Notes: generated from the sequence alone by a model not told the origin. Positions 17,786-28,700 are shown, counted from the stretch's first letter. The stretch is 63,137 bases of DNA from an uncultured Sphingomonas sp. (GCF_913774285.1 NZ_CAJYHX010000030.1:1-63137); one strand, 5' to 3'. Numbers and translations: made by a program.

Positions 17786-20659
17786 TTATGCGCCCCGCTT
17801 CACCACGAGCGCACCGCCTTCGTATCGAACCTCGGCGTCGAAGCCGTTGTCGTCGGTAACCGGCTTGCCGGCCTGCACCCACTTCACGCGGAAGCTGCGC
17901 GCGGCGGGCATGCCGGCCCAGCCCTTGCCCTCGCGCGCGCCGATCGTCAGCGTGCCTGCCTTGTCGTCATAGGTCAGCGGGATGCGGCTGAACGCGCCCG
18001 ACTTGTACTGCTCGCTGCGGCCGTCATCCTCGTAGAGCGAGAACTGGCCGTTCGCGCCGGTATAGACGGTGATGGTCAGCGGCGCGCCCGGTTGCTGGTC
18101 GACATATTGCGTCACCGGGCCCATCGGCACGATCGCGCCTGCCTTTACGAACAGCGGCATGCGCTCGGCCGGGGCGTCCACCCCGGCGATGGTGCCGCCG
18201 CGATAGGTCTTGCCCGTCCCGAACTCGTACCAGGTGCCGGTGCCCGGGAAATAGACCGTCCGGCTGCGCGCCTTGTACTCGGTTACCGGAGCGACCAGGA
18301 AGGCGTCGCCGAACAGATACTGGTCGTTGATCGTGCGCGCCTTGGCATCGGACGGGAAGTCCATCGCCATGCCCCGCATGATGCTGCCGTCCTTCATGTA
18401 GGTGTCGGCGCCGACCGTGTAGATATAGGGCATCAGCCGGTAGCGGAGCTGATCGTACCAGACCATCGACGCGCGCATCGGCGAGCCTTCGGGCGAAATC
18501 TCGTAGATCTCGCGATATGGTGCCTCGCCATGGCTGCGGAACAGCGGGCTGAACGCGCCGAACTGGAACCAGCGCAGGTTGAGCTCGCGCCATTCGGCGA
18601 GGTCTTCCGGCTTCGGGTTCTTGGTTTCGTAGCGCGGCTCCACCGCGAAGCCGCCGATGTCGTGCGTCCAGTTGGGGATGCCCGACATCGACGCGTTGAC
18701 GCCTGCCGAGATCTGGGCGCGCAGATCATACCAGCGGGTGGCGACGTCGCCCGACCAGATCGCTGCACCATAGCGCTGCAGGCCGCCGAAGCCCGATCGG
18801 GTCAGCAGGAATGGCCGCACGTCGGGCTTGAAGCTGCGCCAGCCCTCGAAGAAGGCGCGCGCGTTCATCAGCGGGTAGCTGTTGAAATACTGCGCCGCCG
18901 GCCCGATCGCGGTCGGCCCCATGGTGTCGATCCGCTCTTCGATCGAGAGGTTCGAGTGCATGTCCGGCTCGCTGGCATCGGCCCACCATGCATCGGTGCC
19001 GAGCACGCCCAGCCGCTCCTGAACCTGCTTCCAGAAGATGCGGCGCCCTTCCGCCGAATAGGGATCGTAGAAGGTGTTGGCGTAGCCCGGGCCGACCCAG
19101 TCCTTGTTCCCCTGGCGCAGATTGCCCTGATAGGCGGCGCCCGCCGCGTTCAGCTCCTTGTAGGTGTCGGTGGTGGGATAGAATTTCGGCCAGACCGAGA
19201 TCATGAAGTTGGCGTGCTGGTCATGCACCTTGTCGATCATCGCCTTGGGATCGGCGAAGCGCGTCGGATCGAACTTGTGGCTGCCCCAATCGTCGTCGCG
19301 CCAGTAGCGCCAGTCGAGCACGATATTGTCGAGCGGAATGTTCAGCGACCGGTACTTGTCGACGACGCCGGTCACCTCGGCGGCGGTGTCGTAGCGCTGG
19401 CGCGACTGCCAGAAGCCATAGACCCATTTGGGCATCATCTCGGCCTTGCCGGTGATCTGGCGATAGCCGGCGATGACGCCGTCGAGATTGTCCGCAGGCA
19501 CGAACCAGTAGTTCTTCGCCTGACCCACCTCGCTGGTGAACCACACCGAATGCCGGTCCTGCGCGGGCAGCGGATCATTGTGGAGCAGTGCCATATAGCC
19601 GGCGTTCGGCTCCCACTCGATGCGGATCTGCACCGGCTTGCCCTTGGTCATCGGCAGGTCGAAATTGGCGTACCAGGGGTTCCAGTTCTGCCGCCAGCGA
19701 TCGAGTACCAGCTTCCCGTCGGCATAGACCTTGTAATAGCTCGAGCCGTAGAGCTGGAACTTGTGGGTGCCGGTCACCTCGGGCTGGACGTCGCCGGTCC
19801 ACACCACGGTCTGCTTCTGCACCGCGTTGCCTGCGGTGTTCTGGCCGCCCGTTGCCGCGACGGTCTGCGCCTTGGCCGCCTCCGGCCAGTTCTTCTGGTC
19901 CTTGATATACTGGTAGTTGATCGTGGCTTCCTGGCGGGTGATCGCCGGCTTGCCATCGAGGAAATACTCGGCCTTCCAGCCCGGCTTGCCGCCGCTGGTG
20001 ACCTTCAGCCCCTCGCCGACCAGCGTGTACGGCTTGGGATTGCCGAAGCGGCTGATGCTCGCATTGTCCCACAGCAGCCCGTAGCTGCGCGTCGAGACGA
20101 CGAACGGCACCGCGATGTCCATATTGTGCTGGGCGAGTTCGACGTCCTCGCCATTATAGTTCATCTGCGCATTCTGGTGCTGGCCCAGGCCATAGAGCCC
20201 CTCGTCGGTACCGCGGTTGAACTGCTGGCTGACCGCGACGAACGGCTTGCCCTCCACCGTCACCGGCTTGAACGCCGCCTGGCCGGATTCGGCGAGCAGC
20301 GCGCGGCCCTTGGCGTCGGTGAAGCGGACCAGGCCCGTGGCGAGCTCGATATCGGCAGTGGCGCGCTTGGCCTTGACCAGCACATGGCCATTCGTGCTGC
20401 TCACCTCGAAGGCGCCGGCGGCGGGCGGATTGGGCGCCATCAGGCTGGGTGCCAGCGTCCCGGTATCGACGCCCTTCGGCGTTGCGATGACGTGGAAGAT
20501 GCCGTCGCCGTGCACCGTCACTTCCACCTTGGCGGCAGCGCCGCCGGTCGGCGTGACGACCACGCCGCCCTCGGTGCGGCTATAGCCGTTTTCCTGCGCC
20601 GCCTGCGCCGACGTCATCGCGCTGCCTGCCAGCAGCGCCGCGATCCAAACCCTCTTCAT
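17786..20659 (-). CDS. GH31 alpha-xylosidase with PA14 insert (xyloglucan side-chain removal)
   Basis: A 957-residue exported glycosidase. Residues 1-21 are a signal peptide. An N-terminal beta domain with GLYGLGQHQNAQMNY precedes a PA14-like insert at about 225-385. The GH31 barrel then carries the nucleophile Asp561 (WWADASEPD) and the acid/base Asp638 (IWSGDVATRW). The insert and the DASEPD form match bacterial xyloglucan alpha-xylosidases, which release xylose from the non-reducing end. The ATG at 20659 has AGGAGG 8 nt upstream. It is the last gene of a GH74-GH35-GH31 operon. Confidence 0.92.
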   Translation of the reverse strand: MKRVWIAALLAGSAMTSAQAAQENGYSRTEGGVVVTPTGGAAAKVEVTVHGDGIFHVIATPKGVDTGTLAPSLMAPNPPAAGAFEVSSTNGHVLVKAKRATADIELATGLVRFTDAKGRALLAESGQAAFKPVTVEGKPFVAVSQQFNRGTDEGLYGLGQHQNAQMNYNGEDVELAQHNMDIAVPFVVSTRSYGLLWDNASISRFGNPKPYTLVGEGLKVTSGGKPGWKAEYFLDGKPAITRQEATINYQYIKDQKNWPEAAKAQTVAATGGQNTAGNAVQKQTVVWTGDVQPEVTGTHKFQLYGSSYYKVYADGKLVLDRWRQNWNPWYANFDLPMTKGKPVQIRIEWEPNAGYMALLHNDPLPAQDRHSVWFTSEVGQAKNYWFVPADNLDGVIAGYRQITGKAEMMPKWVYGFWQSRQRYDTAAEVTGVVDKYRSLNIPLDNIVLDWRYWRDDDWGSHKFDPTRFADPKAMIDKVHDQHANFMISVWPKFYPTTDTYKELNAAGAAYQGNLRQGNKDWVGPGYANTFYDPYSAEGRRIFWKQVQERLGVLGTDAWWADASEPDMHSNLSIEERIDTMGPTAIGPAAQYFNSYPLMNARAFFEGWRSFKPDVRPFLLTRSGFGGLQRYGAAIWSGDVATRWYDLRAQISAGVNASMSGIPNWTHDIGGFAVEPRYETKNPKPEDLAEWRELNLRWFQFGAFSPLFRSHGEAPYREIYEISPEGSPMRASMVWYDQLRYRLMPYIYTVGADTYMKDGSIMRGMAMDFPSDAKARTINDQYLFGDAFLVAPVTEYKARSRTVYFPGTGTWYEFGTGKTYRGGTIAGVDAPAERMPLFVKAGAIVPMGPVTQYVDQQPGAPLTITVYTGANGQFSLYEDDGRSEQYKSGAFSRIPLTYDDKAGTLTIGAREGKGWAGMPAARSFRVKWVQAGKPVTDDNGFDAEVRYEGGALVVKRGA

Positions 20660-20694
20660 ACCCAAACCTCCTGCGTTTCTTCTATTTCTGCCGC

Positions 20695-22317
20695 TCAACG
20701 ATAGCGGCCCATGGTGATCTTCAGAACCTGCGGTCGATCGATCAGGTTGAGCCCGTAATCGGTCTGGTCGCCGTTCCAGATTCGCGTCGTCTGCCACTTG
20801 CCGTCGACGAAAGTTCCTTCCTCGGCTCGCAGCATGATGCCGTTGGGAGCGCTGCCTTCCGCTGCCGAGAAGGTGACGCGAACATGGTCGCCCACCACCA
20901 GGAACTCGTTGTCGGAAAGCTGCGCCACCGCGACCCCGCCGATCTTCTCCGCCCCCCAGGGGGCGGGATCGGACTTGAGGAAGGTCCATTCCTTCATGCC
21001 GAACTGCCATTCGCCCCAGCTGGCGGTGATCTGCCAGCCGCCGAGCGTGGTGCTGCGCGGCGTGCTGTCGTCGGGCTTGGCGACGCCCCAGGTCGGGCGG
21101 GTATAGGCGATGCGCGCCCAGTCGCGCGCGATGCTGCCCAGCGCGCGATAGGGGAGCGCGAAGGCGTCCAGCGTCGCGGGGTCGAGATCGCGTGCGCCGA
21201 GCGGGAAGTTGAAATAGCCGGTGCCGTCCATGCCGAACGGCGCGAAGCCGATCGCGCCGTGGCCCAGCGCCTCGTAGAAGAAGCGGGCGAAGTCGCGCGC
21301 ATTGCCGATCTCCGGCACCATCAGCGCATTGTCGGGCCGCGCGTATTTCTGCAGATAGAGCGAGACGTTCTCGCTGCTGCGATCATAGAGATCAGGCGCG
21401 GCGAAATCGAGCGCGGGCGCCGCCGCCTTCCAGATGTCGAGCACGTCCTGCTGCGGACCACCGCTCGCCACGCCGTCTGGGTCGGGCACGTTGGAGGCGC
21501 CGGCGAGCGCCGCGTTGACGTACATCGGCAGCGGCTTCACCGCCTTGCCCGCTGCCGCGATCGCGTTGACGTAGCGCGCCACATACCAGCTGTTGAACGC
21601 GCGATCGGCCTGCGCGCCGAACGCCTGCGCCCAGGTGCCGCGCTTGCCGGTCTTCTTCGCCAGTTCCGCCGGGATTGCCTGCGCGAACAGCCGGTTGCCT
21701 TCGGCCGAATAGTCGCGCGGGTTGCGATAGCTGCCGGTTTCGTTCTCCGGCTGGACCAGGATCACGGTGTTCTGCTGGTCGTGATCACGCAGATATTCCA
21801 TCACCTTCACGAAGGCGCGCATGTCGGCCTTCAGCGTCTCCGACCCATGCGCGCTCAGCACGCCGTGATCCTTGCCGTCGCGCGTCTTCATCCGCGGGAA
21901 GCGTTTGGCGTCCAGCTTCACCCAGTCGGGGGTGTAGCTGTAACTCGTGTTCTTCCACGTGCCGAACCACAGCAGCACCACCCGCTTGTCGTGCGCGCGG
22001 GCCTGGTCGAGCAGCGTCTGGAGGAAGCTGAGGTCGAACTGGCCCTCGCGCGGCTCCACCTGCTGCCAGGCGATCGGCACTTCCACCGTGTTGGCGTGCA
22101 TCCGGTCGAGCACGGGCCAGGCGGTGGCCAGGGGCTCGGCATAGTTGCTGGAGTTGTTGACCTGCGCGCCCAGCATCAGGAACGGCGCGCCGTCGACGAT
22201 CAGCGCATGGCGGCCGTTCTTCGTCTCGATGTGCGGCACCGGCGTCGCGGTCTGCGCCGCCGCGGTGCCGGCGAGCAGCAGCGCCAGCGCGCCCCCCCCA
22301 AGCAATTGCAATTTCAT
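20695..22317 (-). CDS. GH35 beta-galactosidase with DUF5597 C-terminal domain
   Basis: A 540-residue exported enzyme, signal peptide about residues 1-22. The catalytic barrel has the GAQVNNSS start, the acid/base Glu193 (QPENETGSY) and the probable nucleophile Glu336 (MVPEIGNAR). The C-terminal beta region (GDHVRVTFS, GIMLRAEEG) fits DUF5597. Relatives remove galactose from xyloglucan side chains after GH74 cleavage. The ATG overlaps the GH74 stop (ATGA, 22314-22317), and GH31 follows 35 nt on. Confidence 0.92.
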   Translation of the reverse strand: MKLQLLGGGALALLLAGTAAAQTATPVPHIETKNGRHALIVDGAPFLMLGAQVNNSSNYAEPLATAWPVLDRMHANTVEVPIAWQQVEPREGQFDLSFLQTLLDQARAHDKRVVLLWFGTWKNTSYSYTPDWVKLDAKRFPRMKTRDGKDHGVLSAHGSETLKADMRAFVKVMEYLRDHDQQNTVILVQPENETGSYRNPRDYSAEGNRLFAQAIPAELAKKTGKRGTWAQAFGAQADRAFNSWYVARYVNAIAAAGKAVKPLPMYVNAALAGASNVPDPDGVASGGPQQDVLDIWKAAAPALDFAAPDLYDRSSENVSLYLQKYARPDNALMVPEIGNARDFARFFYEALGHGAIGFAPFGMDGTGYFNFPLGARDLDPATLDAFALPYRALGSIARDWARIAYTRPTWGVAKPDDSTPRSTTLGGWQITASWGEWQFGMKEWTFLKSDPAPWGAEKIGGVAVAQLSDNEFLVVGDHVRVTFSAAEGSAPNGIMLRAEEGTFVDGKWQTTRIWNGDQTDYGLNLIDRPQVLKITMGRYR

Positions 22318-24521
22318 CTTCTCTCCCCTGCCGGATCGCCAAAGAACAGCCCGCGCCCGTCCGTGCCGAGATAGACGCGGCCGGCGATGCGCGGATCGCC
22401 CGAAATCACGCGGAACCGCAGGCCCCATTGGTGCCCGTCATCGTTGATCCGCTGCCAATGTTTCCCCAGATCGTCCGAACGCCACACCGCGCGCAGGCCG
22501 TCCAGCGTGCCAACGGCATAGAGGCCGGGCGTGGCGCCCTGTCCCTTGCCCAGACCGAACAGCTCGACCTGCAGCGCCCCGCTGGCAGGCTCGAACGACG
22601 CGCCACCGTCGGTGCTGCGCCACAATTGTCCGCCCAGCTTCAGCCAGAGCTCGCCCGCCGCGAAGGGCGAGGCGACCAGCGTCGACTGTTGCTCGCGGTT
22701 GCGGATCAGCGCCGACGAGAGATCGCCCGGCAGCCCGCGGCCGGGCAGCGGCGCAAAATGCGCGCCGCCGTCGCGCGAGCCCAGCACATGGGTGTCGTTC
22801 ACCGCGTAAAAGCGCGCCGGATCGACCTTGTCCGCCGTCGCCCGGGTGTTTCCCGGCAGCCCCTCGACCCGCAGCCAGCGCTTGCCGCCATCGCGGGTGC
22901 GCAGCGGTTCGGGCGTTGCCACCAGCATCGTGCCGCCATCCGCGGAAACGCTAATCGCCGCTTCGCCGTTCAAGTCGGCGCGGGCGGGCGGGTTGCCCAT
23001 CGGCGGGACCTTCACCGGCACCCAGCTGCGCCCGCCATCCTCGGACCTTCCGAGAGATGCCTCGCGCGGGCGGTTGGCATAGAGGCTGCCGCTGCGCACG
23101 ATCACGCGCGGCTTGCGGCCCGCATAATCCAGCGTGTTGGTGTTGGAGAGATAGGGATTGGCGAAGCTCGGCTGCGGCGAGGCGGCGAAATCGTCGTGCA
23201 CGAAGCCGGCAAGATCGCCGAAGCCGGAGACGAGATGCGCGCCGCCGGTCGGCGAGATCAGCGTGATGATCGCGGTCTGCTCGATGCCGCGCACCCAGGG
23301 TGCCCAGTCGACACGGGCCTGCCCTGCCCCGCCGGTTGCGTAGACAGTGGCTCCGGTCGTGTAGGCAATGTGCCCGGCATCGAAAGGGTCGATCGCCAAA
23401 CCGGTGATCCAGTGGCCGAAATCGGCGCCCTTGCCTTCGTGGAGCAGGAAGGGCGAAGCGGTGATGTCGCGCCGGCTGCGCGGACCAAGGTCCTGCCAAT
23501 GCGCGCCCCCGTCGCGCGACAGCCACAGCGTGTCGCCGAGCTTGTAGCGGTCTAGCGTGCTGATCGCGACGGTGCCGGACGCCGAAGCAGCGACCGCGAC
23601 GCCAAGAATGCCGCCCTCGCGGTGATCGAGGGGCGTGATCGCCCGCCCCCTGCCGTCCGGCGTAAAGCGCCAGACCGCGCCGTCCAGCGCATCACTCTGG
23701 CCGATGCCCGTGGCATAGCCGACATAGAGGGTGCCATCTGCCGCGATCGCGGCCTTGACGGCGAGCATCTCCGGGCCCGGGCCCGCAACCGGCAGCCAAG
23801 TCTCGCCACCGTCCTCGGAGCGATAGAGGTGCACGGCACCCGGATCGGCAACGCCCGCCCAAATTCGCCGCGATCCCGCGCCCGGCACGCCGCTGGCGGG
23901 ATCGAACAGCACGAACGCCACGCCGCCATGCGTCTGGCGCGGCGCGGGCTTGCCCAGCCCTGCCACCGGGAAGGCGGCGAGCTTGGTCCAGTGCGCGCCC
24001 GAATCGTCGCTTCGCCACAGCCCGTCGTGCCGCGAGCCGAAGAACAGCGTGGACGTGCGGTTGGGATCCACCGCCAGCCGTTCGCCGAGGCCGCGCCCCG
24101 CCTCGTTGCCCCCCATCGCGAAAGGGACCGGCGTCACCGACCAGCTCGCGCCGCGATTCGCAGATCGCAGGATCGCCGCCGGGCCATTCGCGCCCATGCC
24201 CGCGGCCATGGTCACCACCGCCGGGTCATGTGGATCGGGAGCGATGCTCTCGATGCCCATATAGCTTGTGACAACGTTGCCATCCTGCAGCGGCACCCAG
24301 CGCGACGCGGCACTATCCCAGCGATAGGCGCCGCCCATATCGGTGCGCAGATAGGCAAGACCCGGTTCGGCCGGGCTGAAGACGATACCGGGGGCATAGC
24401 CGCCGCCGCCGACGGTCACATTCGTCCAGCGATAGGGAGCCCGGGGCTGCGACACGGCCGGCAGCGGCGCAGCCAGAATGGCAAGCGCCGCGAACATGCC
24501 GAACGACATGGAACGCTTCAT
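22314..24521 (-). CDS. GH74 xyloglucan-specific endo-beta-1,4-glucanase
   Basis: A 735-residue exported endo-glucanase that cuts the xyloglucan backbone. After the signal peptide (to about residue 25) come two seven-bladed propellers full of SxDGGxxW repeats. The first catalytic Asp is Asp61 (YLRTDMGGAYRWD), and Asp378 (GLAIDPFDAGH) is the likely second. The ATG at 24521 gives a good signal peptide; another in-frame ATG lies at 24539. It is the first gene of the operon, with a LacI-type operator 55 nt upstream. No carbohydrate-binding module is seen. Confidence 0.92.
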   Translation of the reverse strand: MKRSMSFGMFAALAILAAPLPAVSQPRAPYRWTNVTVGGGGYAPGIVFSPAEPGLAYLRTDMGGAYRWDSAASRWVPLQDGNVVTSYMGIESIAPDPHDPAVVTMAAGMGANGPAAILRSANRGASWSVTPVPFAMGGNEAGRGLGERLAVDPNRTSTLFFGSRHDGLWRSDDSGAHWTKLAAFPVAGLGKPAPRQTHGGVAFVLFDPASGVPGAGSRRIWAGVADPGAVHLYRSEDGGETWLPVAGPGPEMLAVKAAIAADGTLYVGYATGIGQSDALDGAVWRFTPDGRGRAITPLDHREGGILGVAVAASASGTVAISTLDRYKLGDTLWLSRDGGAHWQDLGPRSRRDITASPFLLHEGKGADFGHWITGLAIDPFDAGHIAYTTGATVYATGGAGQARVDWAPWVRGIEQTAIITLISPTGGAHLVSGFGDLAGFVHDDFAASPQPSFANPYLSNTNTLDYAGRKPRVIVRSGSLYANRPREASLGRSEDGGRSWVPVKVPPMGNPPARADLNGEAAISVSADGGTMLVATPEPLRTRDGGKRWLRVEGLPGNTRATADKVDPARFYAVNDTHVLGSRDGGAHFAPLPGRGLPGDLSSALIRNREQQSTLVASPFAAGELWLKLGGQLWRSTDGGASFEPASGALQVELFGLGKGQGATPGLYAVGTLDGLRAVWRSDDLGKHWQRINDDGHQWGLRFRVISGDPRIAGRVYLGTDGRGLFFGDPAGERR

Positions 24522-24575
24522 TCCTCTCCCCTCCCGCACTCGAGCCGCCGGATCTTTTACGATCGCGTGCCAGCA

Positions 24576-24589
24576 GGTTAGCGCTACCA
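24576..24589. promoter_or_regulatory. LacI-family (XylR-like) operator upstream of the GH74 operon
   Basis: GGTTAGCGCTACCA matches 13 of 14 positions of TGTTAGCGCTACCA, the site I recall for the Caulobacter LacI-type xylose repressor XylR. The central TAGCGCTA is a perfect palindrome. It lies 55 nt before the GH74 ATG. Confidence 0.75.
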
Positions 24590-24741
24590 GACACCAAAGG
24601 AAACCGGTGTTTTGAAATTTACTTTTACAGATGAATGACCTTTACGCGACACTACGCGGATACCCGCAGCCCATGATGTAGGAGTTTCCGAATGCAGCAA
24701 GCGTTTGATCAACCTTCTTCGCCGCGCGGGCCGGGCGCAGC

Positions 24742-25545
24742 ATGATCCGAGTCGCCGCGCCGCTGCTCGCCCTGCTGCTGGCCGGCGCCAGCGATCCCGA
24801 GCAACCCTATCGGTCCAGTCCCGAGCGGCACAACGTGGAGGATCGCCGCGACTGGGGCCCGTGGCTCGGCCCATTCCGCGCCAAGCTCGTGCCGAGCATG
24901 ATGCAGGACTTTGGCGAACGCTATCTCTACGCCGCCGCCAATGCCGTGTTGCCGCCGCCCAAGCGGAGCGAGGCGCGCGTGGTGTTCATCGGCGATTCGA
25001 TCACCGACGGGTGGAACCTCGCCCGGAGCTTCCCGGGAAAGCCCTATGTCAATCGCGGTATCGGCAGCCAGGTGACCGCGCAGATGCTGGTACGGTTCGA
25101 GCAGGATGTCGTTGCGCTCCATCCCCGCGCGGTGGTGATCCTGGGCGGCGTCAACGACGTGACCGGCTTTCTCCAGGTCGAATCCGCCGAGTCGATCGTC
25201 GCGAATATCGAGGCGATGGCGGACATCGCGAAGGCCCACGGCATCGCGGTCGTCCTGTGCTCCATCCTTCCGGTCAACGACTATGGGGATGCCGCGCGCG
25301 CCGTCGTGAAGGAGCGCAAGCCTGCCGAGCTTCACCGGATCAACGCGGCGCTCCGCGCCCTCGCCGCCAGGCGGCATCTTGCCTATGCCGACTATGATTC
25401 GGTGCTTGCCGACAGCAGCGGAAAGATGCGCGCCGACTATACGCGGGACGGCATTCACCCCCTCTCCACAGGCTATGCGCGCATGGCGCCGATTGCCGCG
25501 CGGGCGATTGACGTTGCGTTGGGCAGTTCGCGCGCAAGGCCCTGA
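24742..25545 (+). CDS. SGNH/GDSL-family esterase, probable carbohydrate acetyl-esterase
   Basis: A 267-residue exported hydrolase. The SGNH blocks are clear: Ser86 (FIGDSITDGW), the NRGIGSQVT glycine block, Asn138 (LGGVNDVTG), and Asp236/His239 (RDGIHPLS). A short hydrophobic N-terminus (MIRVAAPLLALLLAGA) suggests export. In this setting it would remove acetyl groups from xyloglucan, which is inference. It is divergent from the GH74 operon and just upstream of the TonB receptor. Confidence 0.88.
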   Translation: MIRVAAPLLALLLAGASDPEQPYRSSPERHNVEDRRDWGPWLGPFRAKLVPSMMQDFGERYLYAAANAVLPPPKRSEARVVFIGDSITDGWNLARSFPGKPYVNRGIGSQVTAQMLVRFEQDVVALHPRAVVILGGVNDVTGFLQVESAESIVANIEAMADIAKAHGIAVVLCSILPVNDYGDAARAVVKERKPAELHRINAALRALAARRHLAYADYDSVLADSSGKMRADYTRDGIHPLSTGYARMAPIAARAIDVALGSSRARP

Positions 25546-25562
25546 TTTCCCAGGAAACCGCC

Positions 25563-25580
25563 GCTGTTAACGTGAACAGC
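25563..25580. promoter_or_regulatory. Inverted repeat after the esterase gene (operator or weak terminator)
   Basis: GCTGTT (25563-25568) and AACAGC (25575-25580) form a perfect 6-bp inverted repeat around AACGTG, 17 nt after the esterase stop. Read as TGTTAACGTGAACA (25565-25578) it resembles LacI-family sites with a central CG. Read as RNA it is a short hairpin followed by TTTC. I cannot choose between the two. Confidence 0.4.
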
Positions 25581-25632
25581 TTTCATGGGTAAACCCCAGT
25601 TTCACATTATTGTTGCGATAAATCAGAGCTGA

Positions 25633-25646
25633 TGGTAGCGCGAACA
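25633..25646. promoter_or_regulatory. Second XylR-like operator, upstream of the TonB receptor
   Basis: TGGTAGCGCGAACA matches TGGTAGCGCTAACA, the reverse complement of TGTTAGCGCTACCA, at 13 of 14 positions. It lies about 103 nt before the receptor ATG. With the site at 24576 it suggests one LacI-type repressor, encoded outside the window, controls both arms of the locus. Confidence 0.68.
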
Positions 25647-25748
25647 TTCGGATGCCGGGACCACACCGGCACTGCGTGCGCGGCATGCGACTCCATGCGC
25701 CGCCACACCATCTGCGACCGGCGCCCCAGGCGCCCAGGGAGGGGACTC

Positions 25749-28700
25749 ATGATCAACCGTTTCTCGTCATCTCTTCATACTTCTTCGTTGAACGCCGTAC
25801 TGCGCGCGGGCGCGTCACTGGCAACGTTGTCATTGCTTGGGCTGTCGGGCACCGCGCTTGCCCAGACCGCGGCTGCCGCGCCGCAGGGCAGCGAAGTCGC
25901 GACCCAGGATGCCACCGCAGCCGATGGCGGCCAGGAAGGCGCACAGGAAATCGTCGTCACCGGCATTCGCGCCTCGCTGCAGAGCGCGCGCAACCGCAAG
26001 CGCGACGCCGAACAGGTGGTCGACTCGATCACCGCGCAGGATATCGGCGCCCTGCCCGATCGCTCGGTCTCGGAAGCGCTGCAGCGCGTGCCGGGCATCA
26101 CGCTCCAGCGCACCAACGAAAACCGCGATCCGGCACGTCTGTCGTCGGAAGGCGGCGGCGTGTTCGTCCGCGGCCTGTCCTGGGTCCGTTCGGAGCTCAA
26201 CGGCCGCGACGTCTTCTCGGCGAACAACGGCCGCGGCCTGTCGTTCGAGGACGTGTCCTCGGACCTGCTGGTCGGCGTCGACGTGTTCAAGAACCCCTCG
26301 GCCGATCTGGTCGAAGGCGGCATCGGCGGCATCGTCAACCTGCGCACCCGCAAGCCGTTCGATGCGCCAGGCTATGTCTTCGCGCTGTCGGGCGACGTCA
26401 ACTATGCCGATCTGCGCAAAAAGGCCTACTGGTCGGGCAACGGCCTCGCCAGCGGCCGCTGGAACACCCCGCTCGGCGAGATGGGCCTGCTGCTCAGCTA
26501 TTCGATCAACAATATCGGCAACCGCACCGACAGCATCTCCAACGGTCGCTATGACCGCGGCACGCTGACCGCGGCGCAGGGCGGTCTGGCCGCCGGCAGC
26601 AACGTCTACATCCCCGCCAACATGGGCCTGCGCCGCATCGATTGGCAGCAGAAGCGTACCGCGTTCGACGGCTCGTTTCAGTGGAAGCCGAGCGACACGC
26701 TGGTCTTCACCGCCGAGGCGCTGATCGCCCAGGCGACCCCGCGCGACATCGAATATGCGATCGGCGACAACGGCACCCCGCCGACCGACGATGCCTCGTA
26801 CAAGTTCGGCCCGAACCACGAGCTCGTCTCCGGCGTCATCGCCAACCGCCAGCTGAACCTCGACACGCGCTCGGGCTATCAGCGCAAGCGCACCCAGGAC
26901 TTCTCGGGCAACCTGCGCTGGACCCCGGACACGCACTGGACCGTCACCGGCGACCTGCAATATGTGAAGTCGACGGCGCAGGTCAGCAGCATGACCGCGT
27001 TCACCCAGACCGCTACCCCGGCCACCTTCGACTTCAACTTCAGCGGCGACGATCCCAAGCTGGTGATCACGCCGACCCCGGCCGGCGGCTCGCTGACCAA
27101 GCAGAGCGACTATTGGTGGGCCGCGGCGATGGACCATCTGGAAGACAATGAAGCGCATGAATGGTCGGGCCGCGCCGATGTCGAATACAAGTTCGACGAG
27201 GGCTTCCTGCGCTCGCTCAAGGTCGGTGGCCGCTATACCGATCGCAACGCGATCACCCGCCAGACCGGCTATAACTGGGCCGAGCTTTCGGCGCAGTATT
27301 GGGATCCCGGCACGCCGGTCTATCTGAACCAGACCGGCTTTGCGGCGACCACGCCGCCTACCGGTTTCGCAGGCGGCGCCCAGAATCCGGGGCTGCCGAG
27401 CCAGTCGCAGCTGATCAGCTACAACAACTTCTTCCGCGGCAAGGTGGCATCGCCGGGCGCAGGCTTCTGGTTCCCCGCGGCCAGCCTGGTCCAGCGCAGC
27501 CCGACGGCCGCCTATGCCGACTACCTGCAATATGTCAGCAAGGGCTGGAAGCCGTACAACAGCGACGTCAGCGTCTCCGGCCTGTCCGGCGGCGGCGTCA
27601 ACGACCAAACCGAGCGGACCTATGCCGGCTATCTGGTCGCGCGCTTCGGCATGGACACGAGCCCGATCGGCCATTTCGACGGCAATATCGGCGTCCGCGT
27701 GATCCGCACCGAGATCTCCGCCGTCGGCTCCGGCGCCTCGCTGCCTGCCTTCCCGAGCGGCACCTGCGTCCCCGGCACGGCGATCGTGGGCGGCCCGCGC
27801 GACGGCCAGCTGACCACGGCTGCCGACTGCACGCAGTTCACCGCGGCACAGGCCTTCGCCCAGGGCTCGCTGGGCCTGACGACCAGCGCCCGCAACGACT
27901 ATACCGACGTGCTGCCGACGCTGAACCTGCGCTTCTTCGTTAAGGACAATCTCCAGCTCCGCTTCGCGGCGGGCAAGGCGATCTCGCGCCCGACCTTCGC
28001 GCAGCTCAACCCCTATGTGCAGCTGAGCTACAACTTCGCGAGCACGCCGAACGCGGCGGTCGCGACCGGCACCGGCATCAACGGCCGCCTGACGCCGTTC
28101 ACCGGCACCGCGGGCAACCCGAACCTGAAGCCGACCCGCTCGAACCAGTTCGACGTCAGCCTCGAATGGTATTTCGGGCGTGCGAACAGCGTCACGCTCG
28201 CGGGCTTCTACAAGGACATCAGCAACTATATCTTCGCCGGCACCACCGAGCGCCAGTTCACCAGCAACGGCCAGACGCTCACCTTCGACGTGACGCAGCT
28301 GACCAACGGCTCCAGCGGCAAGATCAAGGGCCTCGAGTTCAGCTACACGCAGTTCTTTGACATGCTGCCGGGCGCGCTGTCGGGCCTGGGCTTCCAGGGC
28401 AACTACACCTTCGTCGACTCGTCGGGCGGCAAGAACACGGCGATCAACGTGTTCGATTCCAACCAGACCACCGGCGCGGGCAAGGCACTGCCGCTCGAGG
28501 GCCTGTCGAAATATTCGTACAACGCAGCACTGGTCTACGAGAAGTACGGCATTTCGGCGCGCGCCGCGTATAACTGGCGCTCGCACTATCTGCTGACGAC
28601 CTCGGCCGCGAACATCAACTTCCCGGTCTGGTCGGAATCCTACGGCCAGCTGGACGCGTCGGTGCTCTACTCGATCACCAAGCATGTGAAGATCGGCGTG

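Noticed and set aside
17445..17882. Minus-strand frame across the tRNA-Glu gene
   Set aside because: Its C-terminus is the well-known spurious peptide made by translating tRNA-Glu in reverse.
17570..20704. Over 1000-codon open frame antisense to the GH31 gene
   Set aside because: It is the codon shadow of the GH31 gene; no domain is seen and its start lies in the hairpin gap.
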